A stretch of DNA of 49,601 bases from a virus: positions 1 to 49,601 of the IMG/VR virus record IMGVR_UViG_3300022562_001357. One strand, written 5' to 3'. Position numbers and translations under genes: made by a program. Shown here in pieces: positions 34,670 to 43,425 of this stretch. Numbering within the stretch: position 1 is the stretch's first letter; each line of letters begins with the position of its first letter. Under the pieces are notes generated by a model. The model saw only the letters and a program-made list of their open reading frames with translations. It was not told the DNA's origin and did not search any database.

Positions 34670-37228
34670 ATGATCGTCACGACTCACCGCAGCGCCAACG
34701 AACTCACGGTCCACACCCACGTCACCCGCCGGACGATTGGTCGTCGGACTTGGGGGCACTCCTCCCGCCAGGACATCGAGTCGATGTCTCTTCGAGAGCG
34801 CCAGACCAAAGCCTTCGCGACGGTCTACGGGGGCGGTGCCTCGGCCGACATGAACCACCACCGTGCGGTGCGACGCGACGCGACGCTGACCCCGGAGCAG
34901 CTGTGGCTGGTCTACGTGATGTGCGGAGACGTCCGCGCCGCCGTCGACAGCATCGCGCGCCGCGTCAGCACCCAGACCTGGCGGGTGCAGCCCACGGTGG
35001 AGCCGGACGACCCGCTCTACCCCGACGCGGTGGCCCAGGCAGCGGCGGTCACGGCGGGGCTCCGCGGGCCGTCACCGGAGGACGACTGGCGGACGTTCTG
35101 CCTCAAGGTCACCATCGACGCACTGGTGTTCTGGCATGGCGCCATCGAGAAGGTGTTCGCCAGCACGCTCCGTGGACAGGCCGGGTTCATCACGGAGCTC
35201 GGGACGCCACATGGCCCCACGATCCATCCCGACGTCACGAGCTACGGCCGATGGGTCGGGTACACGCAGGACATGCAGGGCGGCTCCTTCTACTACGGGC
35301 CCGCCGATGACCGGAACCAGACGACCCGACTGACCCTCGACCAGATCGCGCTGCTTCGCCTCACCCCGAACACCCGCAGCCCCTACCCGGTCCCGATCAT
35401 CGAGACCATCGTTCGCGAGGTCACGACGCTGGTGCGGGCCTCGGAGCGGACCATGTACACGATGGACCGCCACGAGATCCCAACCGGCTTCCTCGTCCTC
35501 ACCGGCACCCCACCGGACGCAGTGGACGAGGTCGAGGACGGACTGGCAAACAAGGCCGGGCGCGACGACAAGGTCCGCGTCATCCACAGCATGAACGCCA
35601 CGGCCCCGGCGCAGTGGCTTCGGATCCAGGAGACCTTCAAGGAAGTCGAGTACGCCCCGGTGATCGCGCAGACCCAGAACGTGATCTGGCGGAACTTCGG
35701 GGTCAACCGCGTCGAGATGGGCGAGACGGAGGGCAACACCAAGACCTCGTCACAGGCCCAGATCGAGATCGGAGACTCCCATCTCATCGAGCCACTACTG
35801 GAGGCGTGGGCGTCTCTGGCGAACAGACACCTCGTCCCCGCCTACGTGGCGCGGTGGGAGCGCAGCGAGCGGAAGCCGGTGCTGTGCGAGTTCGTGTTCG
35901 CCGACGAGCAGGACTTGACTCCAGAGGAGGAGTTGGACCGAGCCAACGCCGTCCGTGTCCGGATCGAGTCGGCGCAGAGCACGATCAACGAGGAGCGGAA
36001 GCTACAGGGCAAGCCCCCGGTGGAGAATGGTGACGTGCTCCGCCTCAAGGACGGCGCCAACTGGGTCGACGTCGGGGTGGTGCGCGACGGCGACGCCAGC
36101 GCCGAGGACGACGACGAGACCCCAGATGACGATCCGCCGAACGGCACGGATGGCAACAACGGCCAGCCATCCGACGACGGTGACGATGCCGGCGACGACG
36201 GTGAGCGGCACCGATGCGGTGATGGTTGTAGCCATGACGACACACCGAGTGCCGCCGCGATGACGGTGGCCCAACTCGCTGTGGCAGCGGAGTGGTCGCG
36301 TCGTGCCCGTCGTGCCGCCGAGTTGTTCCCCAGCGACTGGCAGAGCCCGGGACGATTCGACGGCTACCGGACGCTCGACCTGCGAGCGCTGTTCGACGTC
36401 GTGCTGGCCTACGGCAGCGAGGTCGATCCGCTGTGGCAGCAGGCCAGGTCGGCGGCGGTGGCCGCGGTGGCCGCCGCGTACCGAGCCGATCGTCTGGACG
36501 GCACGGAGCTGCGGACGCGCCTCGGTGAAATCGTGGAAGAGCTGCGGGTGGGCTGGTCGCTGTCGACGCTGAAGCACTACGAGACCGCGGCTGGGCTCGG
36601 GGCCGATGCGGCTCGGGAGTTCACCGAGTTCTCCGACATGGGCCAGGACACGCCGGAACGCGCCGCGCTGTACCACGGTCAGGCCATGGCCTACCTCGAC
36701 GCGCTGATGTCGGACCTTCAGGTGCGGATGCTGCGCAACATCACGGCGGCACTGCAGGCCCAGGAGGCCGAGGAGGAGCGTGCGGATCACCCGGAGGTTC
36801 GTCAGGAGGCCGTAGAGCACGCCCTGTTGACGTCGGTGGAGCGGACCTGGGACGCCAACGAGCACCGCATCACCAACTGGTCCGGCAAGCTGGTGGAGTT
36901 GGCCAGCGCCACGATGGTCGGGCTGCTCGCGTGGTGGAGCGGCCAGACCGATGCCGCGCCTGCCGGTGAGGTTGTCATTGCCGATGAGCCGATGGAGACA
37001 GAGCGGATCGAGCCGGTGGAGTGGGGGGGGCTCTGGGTAGCAACTGGGGGCCCAGGAGGTGACGAGAACACCTGCGAGGACTGCGCGTTCGAGAGCCTTC
37101 AGGGCTGGCGGCCGATGTCTGCGATTGCGCGATACCCGGCCGGCGACGTCCGCTGCGGAGCGCGGGACAGGTGCGCGCTGGTCGTAGCCACGCGCTCCGA
37201 GGTCGAGGCCGGGATCACGCCACCGTAG
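34670..37228 (+). CDS. Portal protein with C-terminal MuF-like head morphogenesis part
   Basis: ATG 34670 after GGAGCGCCC gives 852 residues. Residues about 60-470 fit a phage portal: a clip and wing with RAAVDSIARRVSTQTW, FWHGAIEKVF, LRLTPNTRSPYPVPIIETIV, HEIPTGFLVLTG, GNTKTSSQAQIEIGDSHLIE and AINEERKLQGKPP-like spacing. Residues about 473-525 are an acidic, low-complexity linker. The last 320 residues are helical and end with DENTCEDC...VRCGARDRC, resembling the C-x2-C...C-R-C end of SPP1 gp7/Mu gpF minor head proteins. The portal forms the dodecameric DNA gate. A fusion with MuF is inferred from pattern. Confidence 0.82.
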   Translation: MIVTTHRSANELTVHTHVTRRTIGRRTWGHSSRQDIESMSLRERQTKAFATVYGGGASADMNHHRAVRRDATLTPEQLWLVYVMCGDVRAAVDSIARRVSTQTWRVQPTVEPDDPLYPDAVAQAAAVTAGLRGPSPEDDWRTFCLKVTIDALVFWHGAIEKVFASTLRGQAGFITELGTPHGPTIHPDVTSYGRWVGYTQDMQGGSFYYGPADDRNQTTRLTLDQIALLRLTPNTRSPYPVPIIETIVREVTTLVRASERTMYTMDRHEIPTGFLVLTGTPPDAVDEVEDGLANKAGRDDKVRVIHSMNATAPAQWLRIQETFKEVEYAPVIAQTQNVIWRNFGVNRVEMGETEGNTKTSSQAQIEIGDSHLIEPLLEAWASLANRHLVPAYVARWERSERKPVLCEFVFADEQDLTPEEELDRANAVRVRIESAQSTINEERKLQGKPPVENGDVLRLKDGANWVDVGVVRDGDASAEDDDETPDDDPPNGTDGNNGQPSDDGDDAGDDGERHRCGDGCSHDDTPSAAAMTVAQLAVAAEWSRRARRAAELFPSDWQSPGRFDGYRTLDLRALFDVVLAYGSEVDPLWQQARSAAVAAVAAAYRADRLDGTELRTRLGEIVEELRVGWSLSTLKHYETAAGLGADAAREFTEFSDMGQDTPERAALYHGQAMAYLDALMSDLQVRMLRNITAALQAQEAEEERADHPEVRQEAVEHALLTSVERTWDANEHRITNWSGKLVELASATMVGLLAWWSGQTDAAPAGEVVIADEPMETERIEPVEWGGLWVATGGPGGDENTCEDCAFESLQGWRPMSAIARYPAGDVRCGARDRCALVVATRSEVEAGITPP

Positions 37229-37271
37229 CCGGGCGGTGGTTGCGGGTCTCTCGTTCCCTCCTTGCGCCAGA

Positions 37272-37294
37272 GGAGTGGCCAACTTGTCCACTCC
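37272..37294 (+). repeat. 23-base intergenic palindrome, copy 3 of 3
   Basis: GGAGTGG (37272-37278), CCAACTTGT, CCACTCC (37288-37294), identical to copies 1 and 2. Here the outer arms extend by one more pair (A and T). Confidence 0.8.
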
Positions 37295-37409
37295 TCCCGC
37301 CCCGGAGTCGTTCGGATCTGCACGTCACGTCGATACCCAGCGCTGGTGCCTGTGCATTCCCGCGCGAGATCCGAGCCGCCGGACCGGGTCGTACGGGACC
37401 GCGACGACA

Positions 37410-37439
37410 TTGACAGTTCGCGCGAGACGCTGATAGGCT
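37410..37439 (+). promoter_or_regulatory. Class B promoter with consensus -35
   Basis: TTGACA (37410-37415), 18 bases, TAGGCT (37434-37439) in the context TGATAGGCT. It is the only class B site with a good -35, and looks like a standard housekeeping promoter. It serves the prohead protease and major capsid genes. Confidence 0.68.
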
Positions 37440-37491
37440 CACCGCGTCGCCGCCACGGCCACCTGTTTGCACGACCTCCCAGGTGGGCCAC

Positions 37492-39486
37492 GTGAATCTC
37501 GACGACCGCATCCAGCAGGGCACGATCGATACCGTCGAGCACCTCCGCGATCTGGAGGGTGGCGGGCGAGAGATCCGTGTCCGCGGCCGGCTGTATGGAA
37601 GGCTGTCTGCAATCGCGCTTGGTGCGGCCACGGTTGCGCTGCCGCAGCGATCCGCCGATGGCGATGCCGAAAACCGAGAGTCCGACGACGGGTACGAGGA
37701 CGACGACGAGATCCCGACCTCCGGGACCGCCACGATCCGCGGGGTCGCATCCTCCACCGGTGTCGATTGGTACGGCACGGAGATGAGCCGTCGCGCCCTG
37801 GACTCCATGAAGCGCCAGATGGACGGCGGCACCGTTCGCTACCAGCCGACCCATAGTGAGTACGAGTGGGACGGCGAGATCGGATTCGTGCGCTCGGCCC
37901 TCATCAATGAAGGCGATGTCCCGTCGCAGGCGGACGGGTCGGACGACCGTGCCTTCTTGCTGACCTCGGAATCCGAGATCGACATGGCGCATCCCCGCTC
38001 GCAAGCTCTGATCCGGGCGATGCGGCGTGCCAGGAAGATGGGCCGCAGCATCGGGCAGAGCATCGGCGCTTGGTTCACGGAGCTTCGCTTTGTCGAGGAC
38101 GCGGACGGTGAGATCGAGCGGGTGATCATCGAGGATTTGGAGATGGACCATCTGGCCGCGACCCGGTCCCCAGCCAACCACGAGAGCACGGGTCTGGAGG
38201 AGATGCGGGCCCGTGGTGCTGCCGCGATCCGAAGCGCCTGCCCACGCTCCACTGCGCCCGCCCCGGTCCCGCACCCCGCCGAGATCCGAGGCACGCCCCC
38301 GGTCGCGACGCCCCCGGAGCCTCGAGCCGTGACGCTGCCGGATGGATTCAACCTCTCCACTATCGACCAGCGCCACGTCCTCGCCGCCCAGGACAACGGA
38401 GACGGCACCTTCTCGATCCGCCTGGAGATCAGCCCCGACGCCGGGGACGTCGCCGAGGCCGAGGAGGAAGACGACGACATGCGCGACACCCGCGCCGCCA
38501 TCCCGAAGCAGGACCTCCGCACCGCCGACCGCGACACGGAGTGGACCTGGGACACCGACGCCCAGGACGAGGTGCTGGGGGATGGGAACTGGAGCCGCTA
38601 CCGCAGCGCTCACGTCTGGGAAGATCCCGACGCCGACGCCGAGACCAAGGCCGCCTACAAGCTGCCGATCGCCAAGATGGTCGGTGGTGAGTTGAGCGTG
38701 GTGTTCCGTGGCGTCTCCGCTGCCATGGCCGCGCTCAACGGTGCCCGTGGCGGTGTCGACATCCCCGATGCCGATCGCCAGGGCGTCTACGATGTCCTGG
38801 CCTCCTGGTACAGCGCCTTCGACGAGGAGCCGCCTGAGCTTCAATCGCTGGCCACCGATGATTCCGACGCCGCCACTCGTGGTGGTGACACCCCCAACGT
38901 CGAGGAGATCGACATGACCAACGAGGAACTGGCGGCGCTGATGGAGCGCACGGTCCAGGCGGCGGTATCGGCGGCCCTTGCCGCGCGTACCGCGGATGGG
39001 TCCGGGGGCGACACCCCGGCCGACGACACCCCGCCAGAGCCGGCGACGGAGCGGGAGCGGGAACTGCTCGCCCAGCTCGAGGAGCGGGACCGGGCACTGC
39101 AGGCGGAGCGCCGAGCTGCGGAGCGGCTGCTCGACAACCCGGGATCCGGGCGTCGGGCCATGGCCTACGACTCGCCGGTGATGCGCGAGGTGATGACCGC
39201 GGTCGACGACGGCGACCTCTCGCCGCTGGTGACGCTCTGCAAGGAGCAGAACCCGAACTCCCGTCTGGTGCGGACCGTGGAGTCCAACCGCCTGGTGCGT
39301 CGGATCTTCGCCGCCGCCGAGGACGGGTCCGAGGACGACGACCAGTTCCGTGGCAAGCCGATCAGCAGGCGTGACCTGGAGGGTGCCCTCAAGGCCGTCT
39401 TCCGGTCGCATCACGCCGATGGCGGGCTGCAGTGGATGAACCCCAACTCGCCGAGCCGTCGTGGCTGGGCCAACGCCGGCCAGTAG
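37492..39486 (+). CDS. Prohead protease fused to scaffold protein
   Basis: GTG 37492 is preferred because AGGTGG lies six bases before it; GTG 37483 is in frame. Residues about 60-240 match HK97-type prohead proteases: TATIRGVASSTGVDWYGTEM, QPTHSEYEWDGEIG (catalytic His near 120), SIGQSIGAWF (catalytic Ser near 185) and DHLAATRSPANHES. Residues about 353-446 are a further phage domain (AAYKLPIAKMVGGELSVVFR, GARGGVDIPDADRQGVYDVL). Then comes an acidic linker and a coiled coil near 518-546 (REREL, LEERDRALQAERRAAERLL), typical of scaffolds. It would shape and then mature the prohead. Fusion of protease and scaffold is known; the middle domain is unusual. Confidence 0.85.
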   Translation: MNLDDRIQQGTIDTVEHLRDLEGGGREIRVRGRLYGRLSAIALGAATVALPQRSADGDAENRESDDGYEDDDEIPTSGTATIRGVASSTGVDWYGTEMSRRALDSMKRQMDGGTVRYQPTHSEYEWDGEIGFVRSALINEGDVPSQADGSDDRAFLLTSESEIDMAHPRSQALIRAMRRARKMGRSIGQSIGAWFTELRFVEDADGEIERVIIEDLEMDHLAATRSPANHESTGLEEMRARGAAAIRSACPRSTAPAPVPHPAEIRGTPPVATPPEPRAVTLPDGFNLSTIDQRHVLAAQDNGDGTFSIRLEISPDAGDVAEAEEEDDDMRDTRAAIPKQDLRTADRDTEWTWDTDAQDEVLGDGNWSRYRSAHVWEDPDADAETKAAYKLPIAKMVGGELSVVFRGVSAAMAALNGARGGVDIPDADRQGVYDVLASWYSAFDEEPPELQSLATDDSDAATRGGDTPNVEEIDMTNEELAALMERTVQAAVSAALAARTADGSGGDTPADDTPPEPATERERELLAQLEERDRALQAERRAAERLLDNPGSGRRAMAYDSPVMREVMTAVDDGDLSPLVTLCKEQNPNSRLVRTVESNRLVRRIFAAAEDGSEDDDQFRGKPISRRDLEGALKAVFRSHHADGGLQWMNPNSPSRRGWANAGQ

Positions 39487-39495
39487 GAGACCACC

Positions 39496-40608
39496 ATGGT
39501 TGCCCACACCACTCGTACCCATTGGGGCGACTTCTCCGCCAAGGGACTGTCTCACGACGACCTCGTGGCGACTCGCGCCATCCTGGACATCGCCACCGCG
39601 GGAGATGCGCTCTTCCAGGAGGTCGTCGATCGCATCCTGTACATCTGCCACAAGCGGATCCACGGTGCGGTTGCTGTCCTCGACACGAAGCCCGGGAGCG
39701 GCGACGCCTGGCACCTGAACAACGCGACCCCGGGCCCCGATGGCGTCTGGGTCGACGACACCGACCAGTCGGAGTGCGACGCCGAGCTGACCGACCCGAA
39801 CTGCGACACGTTCACGCCCACGAAGGTGTCGTTCCCGTTCCGGAACGTCTGGGTCTGTGGTGCTGTCTCGACCTTCGTGATCAAGCGTGGCCGCGGCTTC
39901 ATGGACGTCTTCGCCGAGGCCATGGCCGACGCGGTGTTCCGGATGACCGAGGCACTGGAGAACACGACCTTCCAGGGCAACTTCGGTGACGGCGCCCCGA
40001 AGGAGTTCGACGGGCTGTTCGAGCTGATCAACCAGTACAACGGGACCGGTGGCACCCCGGTGCAGGTCTTCACCCCGGAGAACGCGGTCGGCGACGTCGT
40101 GCCGGCGAACTCCGTGTCCGGAGACCTGCTGCTCGAAGACCTCGACGAAGCGATCGACGAGACCGGTGTCGGGTCCGGCATGGGCCGCAAGATCATCTTC
40201 GCGACCAAGGCCGGGAGCAGGATCATCAACAGCCGTCTCGTCGCGCAGCGTGAGTACAACCCCGGAGACCGGATCACGATCCGTGGCGGCTTCCGGGTCA
40301 CGCACTACGATGATCACCCGATCATCAAGACCACCGGCATCAACAACGACATGGCCTGGGGTCTGGACGGCAGTGGCAACCCAATCCTCACCGCGATGTC
40401 CGGAGCGACCGGGGATGCTGCGACGACCGCGATCGTCATCGTCGATCCCGACGACGTGTTCTACGCCGAGCTGATGCCCATGACGATCGAGCCGATCGGC
40501 AAGTGCACGATCCTGCGAACCAAGTTCGAGGGCCTGGCCTGCATTTCGCTCGTGGAGAACTGCCCCGAGTCCGCGTCGATGATCATCGGGATGAAGGCAG
40601 CCGCGTAG
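39496..40608 (+). CDS. Major capsid protein, probable HK97 fold
   Basis: ATG 39496 follows TAGGAGACCACC, nine bases after the protease/scaffold gene. The 370-residue acidic protein has the layout of HK97-like shells: a helical N-arm (DDLVATRAILDIATAGDALF), an E-loop region, a spine helix (FMDVFAEAMADAVFRMTEAL), a P-domain (FDGLFELINQYNG, LLLEDLDEAIDETG) and an A-domain with GRKIIFATKAGSRIINSRLV. No delta domain precedes it because scaffold is in the previous gene. The assignment rests on position and pattern. Confidence 0.82.
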   Translation: MVAHTTRTHWGDFSAKGLSHDDLVATRAILDIATAGDALFQEVVDRILYICHKRIHGAVAVLDTKPGSGDAWHLNNATPGPDGVWVDDTDQSECDAELTDPNCDTFTPTKVSFPFRNVWVCGAVSTFVIKRGRGFMDVFAEAMADAVFRMTEALENTTFQGNFGDGAPKEFDGLFELINQYNGTGGTPVQVFTPENAVGDVVPANSVSGDLLLEDLDEAIDETGVGSGMGRKIIFATKAGSRIINSRLVAQREYNPGDRITIRGGFRVTHYDDHPIIKTTGINNDMAWGLDGSGNPILTAMSGATGDAATTAIVIVDPDDVFYAELMPMTIEPIGKCTILRTKFEGLACISLVENCPESASMIIGMKAAA

Positions 40609-40631
40609 TCCAGCGTGACGACGGAGTGCCG

Positions 40632-40656
40632 AGCCCTGGGCCTTGTGCCCGGGGCT
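40632..40656 (+). terminator. Hairpin terminator after the major capsid gene
   Basis: AGCCCTGGGC (40632-40641), loop CTTGT, GCCCGGGGCT (40647-40656), 10 base pairs with one G-T pair. It is followed by TCGT, not a T tract. It lies between the capsid stop and the convergent gene's stop and can act in both directions. Confidence 0.65.
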
Positions 40657-40669
40657 TCGTGCGTCTGGG

Positions 40670-41098
40670 TCAGCGGCGCTTCTTCTTGAATGGCTTCGTG
40701 CCGATCACCACCGTCCGGTCACCGAACGCTGCCACCTGTCGTCCCGGGCTGAACCGGGGACTCCGGATCCATGCCGGGACCGTCATGTCGGAGGGGAGCA
40801 GCGCCACCAGCAGCGCGTCGTCACCGTGCTGGCGGAGGTTTCGGAGTTCTCCAGGCGCGTCCTCCCACGGCCAGACCACCACGGCTCGCCCCTGCTCTTC
40901 CGCAGTGGGGACCGGTGGTCCGAGCCAGCGCCAACACGCGATGATGCCGTGTACCGCCTCGGCCTTCTGTGCAGGGGCGTTCCAGCGCACCCAACCGTCG
41001 TGACACTGCGCGACGTGTTGGATCGCCCCGCCATCCTTCATCGTGAGTTCGACGTAGCCGACAACGTTCTTGGGCGGCTCGCCAGGGATCCAGTCCAT
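40670..41098 (-). CDS. Hypothetical protein inserted among head genes, 142 aa
   Basis: ATG 41098 follows ACGGAGGAAAGGC. The alpha/beta protein (VVGYVELTMKDGGAIQHVAQ, GRAVVVWPWEDAPGELRNLR) ends in a basic tail (GTKPFKKKRR). It is leftward, between the capsid and the next head gene, and carries class A element 13. It therefore looks like a moron: an extra gene with its own promoter and terminator placed in a structural operon. No family recognised. Confidence 0.7.
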   Translation of the reverse strand: MDWIPGEPPKNVVGYVELTMKDGGAIQHVAQCHDGWVRWNAPAQKAEAVHGIIACWRWLGPPVPTAEEQGRAVVVWPWEDAPGELRNLRQHGDDALLVALLPSDMTVPAWIRSPRFSPGRQVAAFGDRTVVIGTKPFKKKRR

Positions 41099-41119
41099 GC
41101 CTTTCCTCCGTGCCCGTGT

Positions 41120-41148
41120 ATGGCCCAGTAGTCGCGGAGCCACAACCC
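41120..41148 (-). promoter_or_regulatory. Class A promoter-like element 13, leftward
   Basis: Minus strand: GGGTTGTGG (41148-41140), 15 bases, GCCAT (41124-41120). It ends 21 bases before ATG 41098. Confidence 0.7.
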
Positions 41149-41154
41149 CCAGCG

Positions 41155-41163
41155 TGATACCCT
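41155..41163 (+). promoter_or_regulatory. Class B promoter (-10 TACCCT)
   Basis: TGATACCCT ends 20 bases before ATG 41184. It re-starts structural transcription to the right of the leftward insert, and is back to back with class A element 13. Confidence 0.55.
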
Positions 41164-41183
41164 CCGCATCGGAGGTCGATCGC

Positions 41184-42548
41184 ATGGAAACATCGGCAGC
41201 AGCACGCCCCACCAGCAAGACGGGGGCTCAAGCAGAACGCGGACTCCCTGACTACCCGTGGCAGGCGGTGTTCCGACACCCTGACATGGACCCAGCCATG
41301 CCGTACCGCGAGACGACGTACGGACGTCACTTAGTCGCCAGGGACTGCGAGCAACCGGATCTCGCGCAGGCGCTCGGGTCCGGGAGTGCGAGGGCAAGAC
41401 GGGCCACGATCTTCGTCGACGCCGACAACCCCCACAAGCTCAGGACGTTGTGCAGCATCCTCAACCGTCGCGGCTGGGACGACTGCACGTCGGTCTGGGC
41501 TGCCAGCCTCGCCGAGATGATGGACGGCGCCGAGCAGTGCGGTGCCTGCTTCTACATCCTGCCCGAGGACAGGACCTGCACCAATCCGCAGTGCCCGTCC
41601 ACCCTGCCGCAGCGAAAGGCGAAGGCGAGGGCGGATGCCATCGCGGTCGGGGAGGGAAGGGCCCGCATCATCAACGGTGCCGTGGTCTACCTCGACGAGT
41701 TGCCGGAGGGACAACGGAGTCCGACGCCACAGACCGTGGAGCCGTTCGCCAAGGTGCTGGCGACCCGCGACGTCGATGGTGGGCAGCTCATGGCGCTGCC
41801 GCTGGACCCACATGCTCTGGTCGTCCTGTACCGCCCAGCCCTGCGGGGACGGACGGCCTACCCCTGGGGCCCGGCGTCCGTCATGTGTGCCGAGATGCGG
41901 GAGCGTGGCTTCTCGAGTGCAACGGCCTCGGAGTTGCTGGGCGGCCTGGAGTGGGACTCGACGAAGGAGCGGCTTGCCGCGCCGCGTGAAGCACAGTCCA
42001 TGGTCGATCTCGTCGTGTTGAACAAGCCGGCGACGACTATCGCAACCGCCACGGCGCCACACTCGCCAGAGGCCGCCCCTGCCCCAGTGACGAAGCGTCC
42101 CGACCCGACGATCCCGAACTTCACCGGGAAGGCGCTGGCGCGTCGCAGTGTCGACGGCTTCGGGGAGTTGGCGATCCAGGATGCCCGCACCCACCTCGTC
42201 GTCCACGAGTGGCGAGACGGCAGCGACCACTGGGTCGTCAGAGACGCCAGGGTCAGCACCGACTACCGCGAGTACGCGGACGCCTACCTGGAGCGGGTGG
42301 AGCGCGAGATCGTCGCCCAGCATGCTGAGTCGGTCGGGGCTGCGGCCACCTCCGCTCCCGATGACGGTGAGGAGCCCGCACCGATGACCGCCAAGGAGAT
42401 CCAGGCGTTGGACTGGCACGCGCTGCGTGCCGCCTGCCGGGATCTCCCCGAGGGTGCCGCCGGCTCCCGCGGCGACCTGCTGCGACGTCTCGGTGAGGCC
42501 AACGGCGTCTCTGCTGCGGAGCTCGGGCTCGAAGACGACGAGGAGTAG
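41184..42548 (+). CDS. Head-region structural protein, 454 aa, unknown role
   Basis: ATG 41184 follows TCGGAGGTCGATCGC. It has a middle segment with four cysteines (CGACFYILPEDRTCTNPQC), possibly a zinc finger, a linker rich in Ala/Pro near 285-300, and a C-terminal 45 residues (MTAKEIQALDWHALRAACRD) resembling a small SAP- or LEM-like helix pair. Located between the capsid and connector genes, it is probably a minor virion component. No family recognised. Confidence 0.7.
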   Translation: METSAAARPTSKTGAQAERGLPDYPWQAVFRHPDMDPAMPYRETTYGRHLVARDCEQPDLAQALGSGSARARRATIFVDADNPHKLRTLCSILNRRGWDDCTSVWAASLAEMMDGAEQCGACFYILPEDRTCTNPQCPSTLPQRKAKARADAIAVGEGRARIINGAVVYLDELPEGQRSPTPQTVEPFAKVLATRDVDGGQLMALPLDPHALVVLYRPALRGRTAYPWGPASVMCAEMRERGFSSATASELLGGLEWDSTKERLAAPREAQSMVDLVVLNKPATTIATATAPHSPEAAPAPVTKRPDPTIPNFTGKALARRSVDGFGELAIQDARTHLVVHEWRDGSDHWVVRDARVSTDYREYADAYLERVEREIVAQHAESVGAAATSAPDDGEEPAPMTAKEIQALDWHALRAACRDLPEGAAGSRGDLLRRLGEANGVSAAELGLEDDEE

Positions 42549-42550
42549 CG

Positions 42551-43201
42551 ATGGCCATCGCCGATCTCGACAAGCTCAAGGGCGTGCTGGGGATCCCCAC
42601 CGGGGTCGTCACCAAGGCGGACGCGGCGATGCAACTTGCCGTCGATGCCGCCAACGCCGAGATCGTGCAGTTCCTCTGCCTCGATCCGGACGAGACGGTC
42701 CGGACCTACTCGGTTCGTGCCATCGCCCGTGCCGGCCGTGACGACCGAGTGCAGGCCATCGCGATCTGCCCGCGTCCCGTGGTGAGCATCGCCAACGTCG
42801 TGCTGCTTGGCAGGACGCTGACGGAGGGCGCGGACTTCGAGTTGGTCGGCAACGTCGTGAAGCTCTGCGACCCGTGCCTCTGCCCGTCCTGGTACTGGAC
42901 GCAGACGTGGCGCGGGATCGGCGGCAACGAGTGCGACTTCTTCACTGCGGATGTGGATGCCGGCTTCGCGACGGTGCCGGCCAACCTCTGCCTGGCTGCT
43001 GCCCACCTGGCGGCGGCGTACTACCGTGGCGGTGGTGGCGCGGGGATCAAGCGCCACAAGATCCGCAACCACGAGATCGAGTACGCCACCGGATCGGCGG
43101 ACTCACCTCTGGGCCTGGGTGGTCACTGGCCCCCGATGCTCACGATGGCCCTGGGTCGGCAGTTCCGAATGCTCAAGATGCTCACCGCGAACCCGGTGTA
43201 G
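42551..43201 (+). CDS. Head-tail connector / adaptor protein
   Basis: ATG 42551 follows AGGAGTAGCG. The start DLDKLKGVLGIPTGVVTKAD, then MQLAVDAANAEIVQFL, is the typical opening of gp6-like head-tail adaptors (helical bundle that binds the portal). The middle is beta-like (VVSIANVVLLGRTL, DFELVGNVVKL), followed by a helix (NLCLAAAHLAAAYYRGGGG). It would form the ring under the portal. It is shortly followed by two small genes. Confidence 0.75.
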   Translation: MAIADLDKLKGVLGIPTGVVTKADAAMQLAVDAANAEIVQFLCLDPDETVRTYSVRAIARAGRDDRVQAIAICPRPVVSIANVVLLGRTLTEGADFELVGNVVKLCDPCLCPSWYWTQTWRGIGGNECDFFTADVDAGFATVPANLCLAAAHLAAAYYRGGGGAGIKRHKIRNHEIEYATGSADSPLGLGGHWPPMLTMALGRQFRMLKMLTANPV

Positions 43202-43209
43202 GAGGAGCG

Positions 43210-43425
43210 ATGCAGTTCGACAAGCGCCGTCAACGCGCCTGGTGCTGCGACCCCGGGGTGCACCCGCTGGATGAAGAGGCGTTGATGCCTGCCCTGCCCG
43301 ACGGCGTGGAGCCGTACTCCGCGTGGGAGGTCCACGGCTTCTGCTTCGCCATCGCGCCCGACGGGACGCAGGTCTGCAAGGTCGGGTGGGTGCAGGCTAC
43401 GATCGGGTGCGAGGTCGTTCCATGA
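43210..43425 (+). CDS. Small hypothetical protein, 71 aa
   Basis: ATG 43210 follows AGGAGGAGCG. It is cysteine-containing (RAWCCDPGVH, GFCFAIAPDGTQVCKVGWVQ), with no known motif. It lies in the head-tail gene series; a neck or completion protein is possible but unproven. Confidence 0.65.
   Translation: MQFDKRRQRAWCCDPGVHPLDEEALMPALPDGVEPYSAWEVHGFCFAIAPDGTQVCKVGWVQATIGCEVVP

Larger units (their letters stand above)
37229..37491 (+). other. 263-base control region before the prohead protease gene
   Basis: It contains palindrome copy 3 (37272-37294) and a full class B promoter (37410-37439). No gene is supported in it. A terminator for the portal transcript is possible at the palindrome. Confidence 0.6.

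Noticed and set aside
37099-40317. A 1072-codon leftward open frame opposite the portal, protease and capsid genes
   Set aside because: It is an antisense shadow caused by GC-rich codons. The rightward genes show clear family patterns, and the leftward translation is low-complexity.
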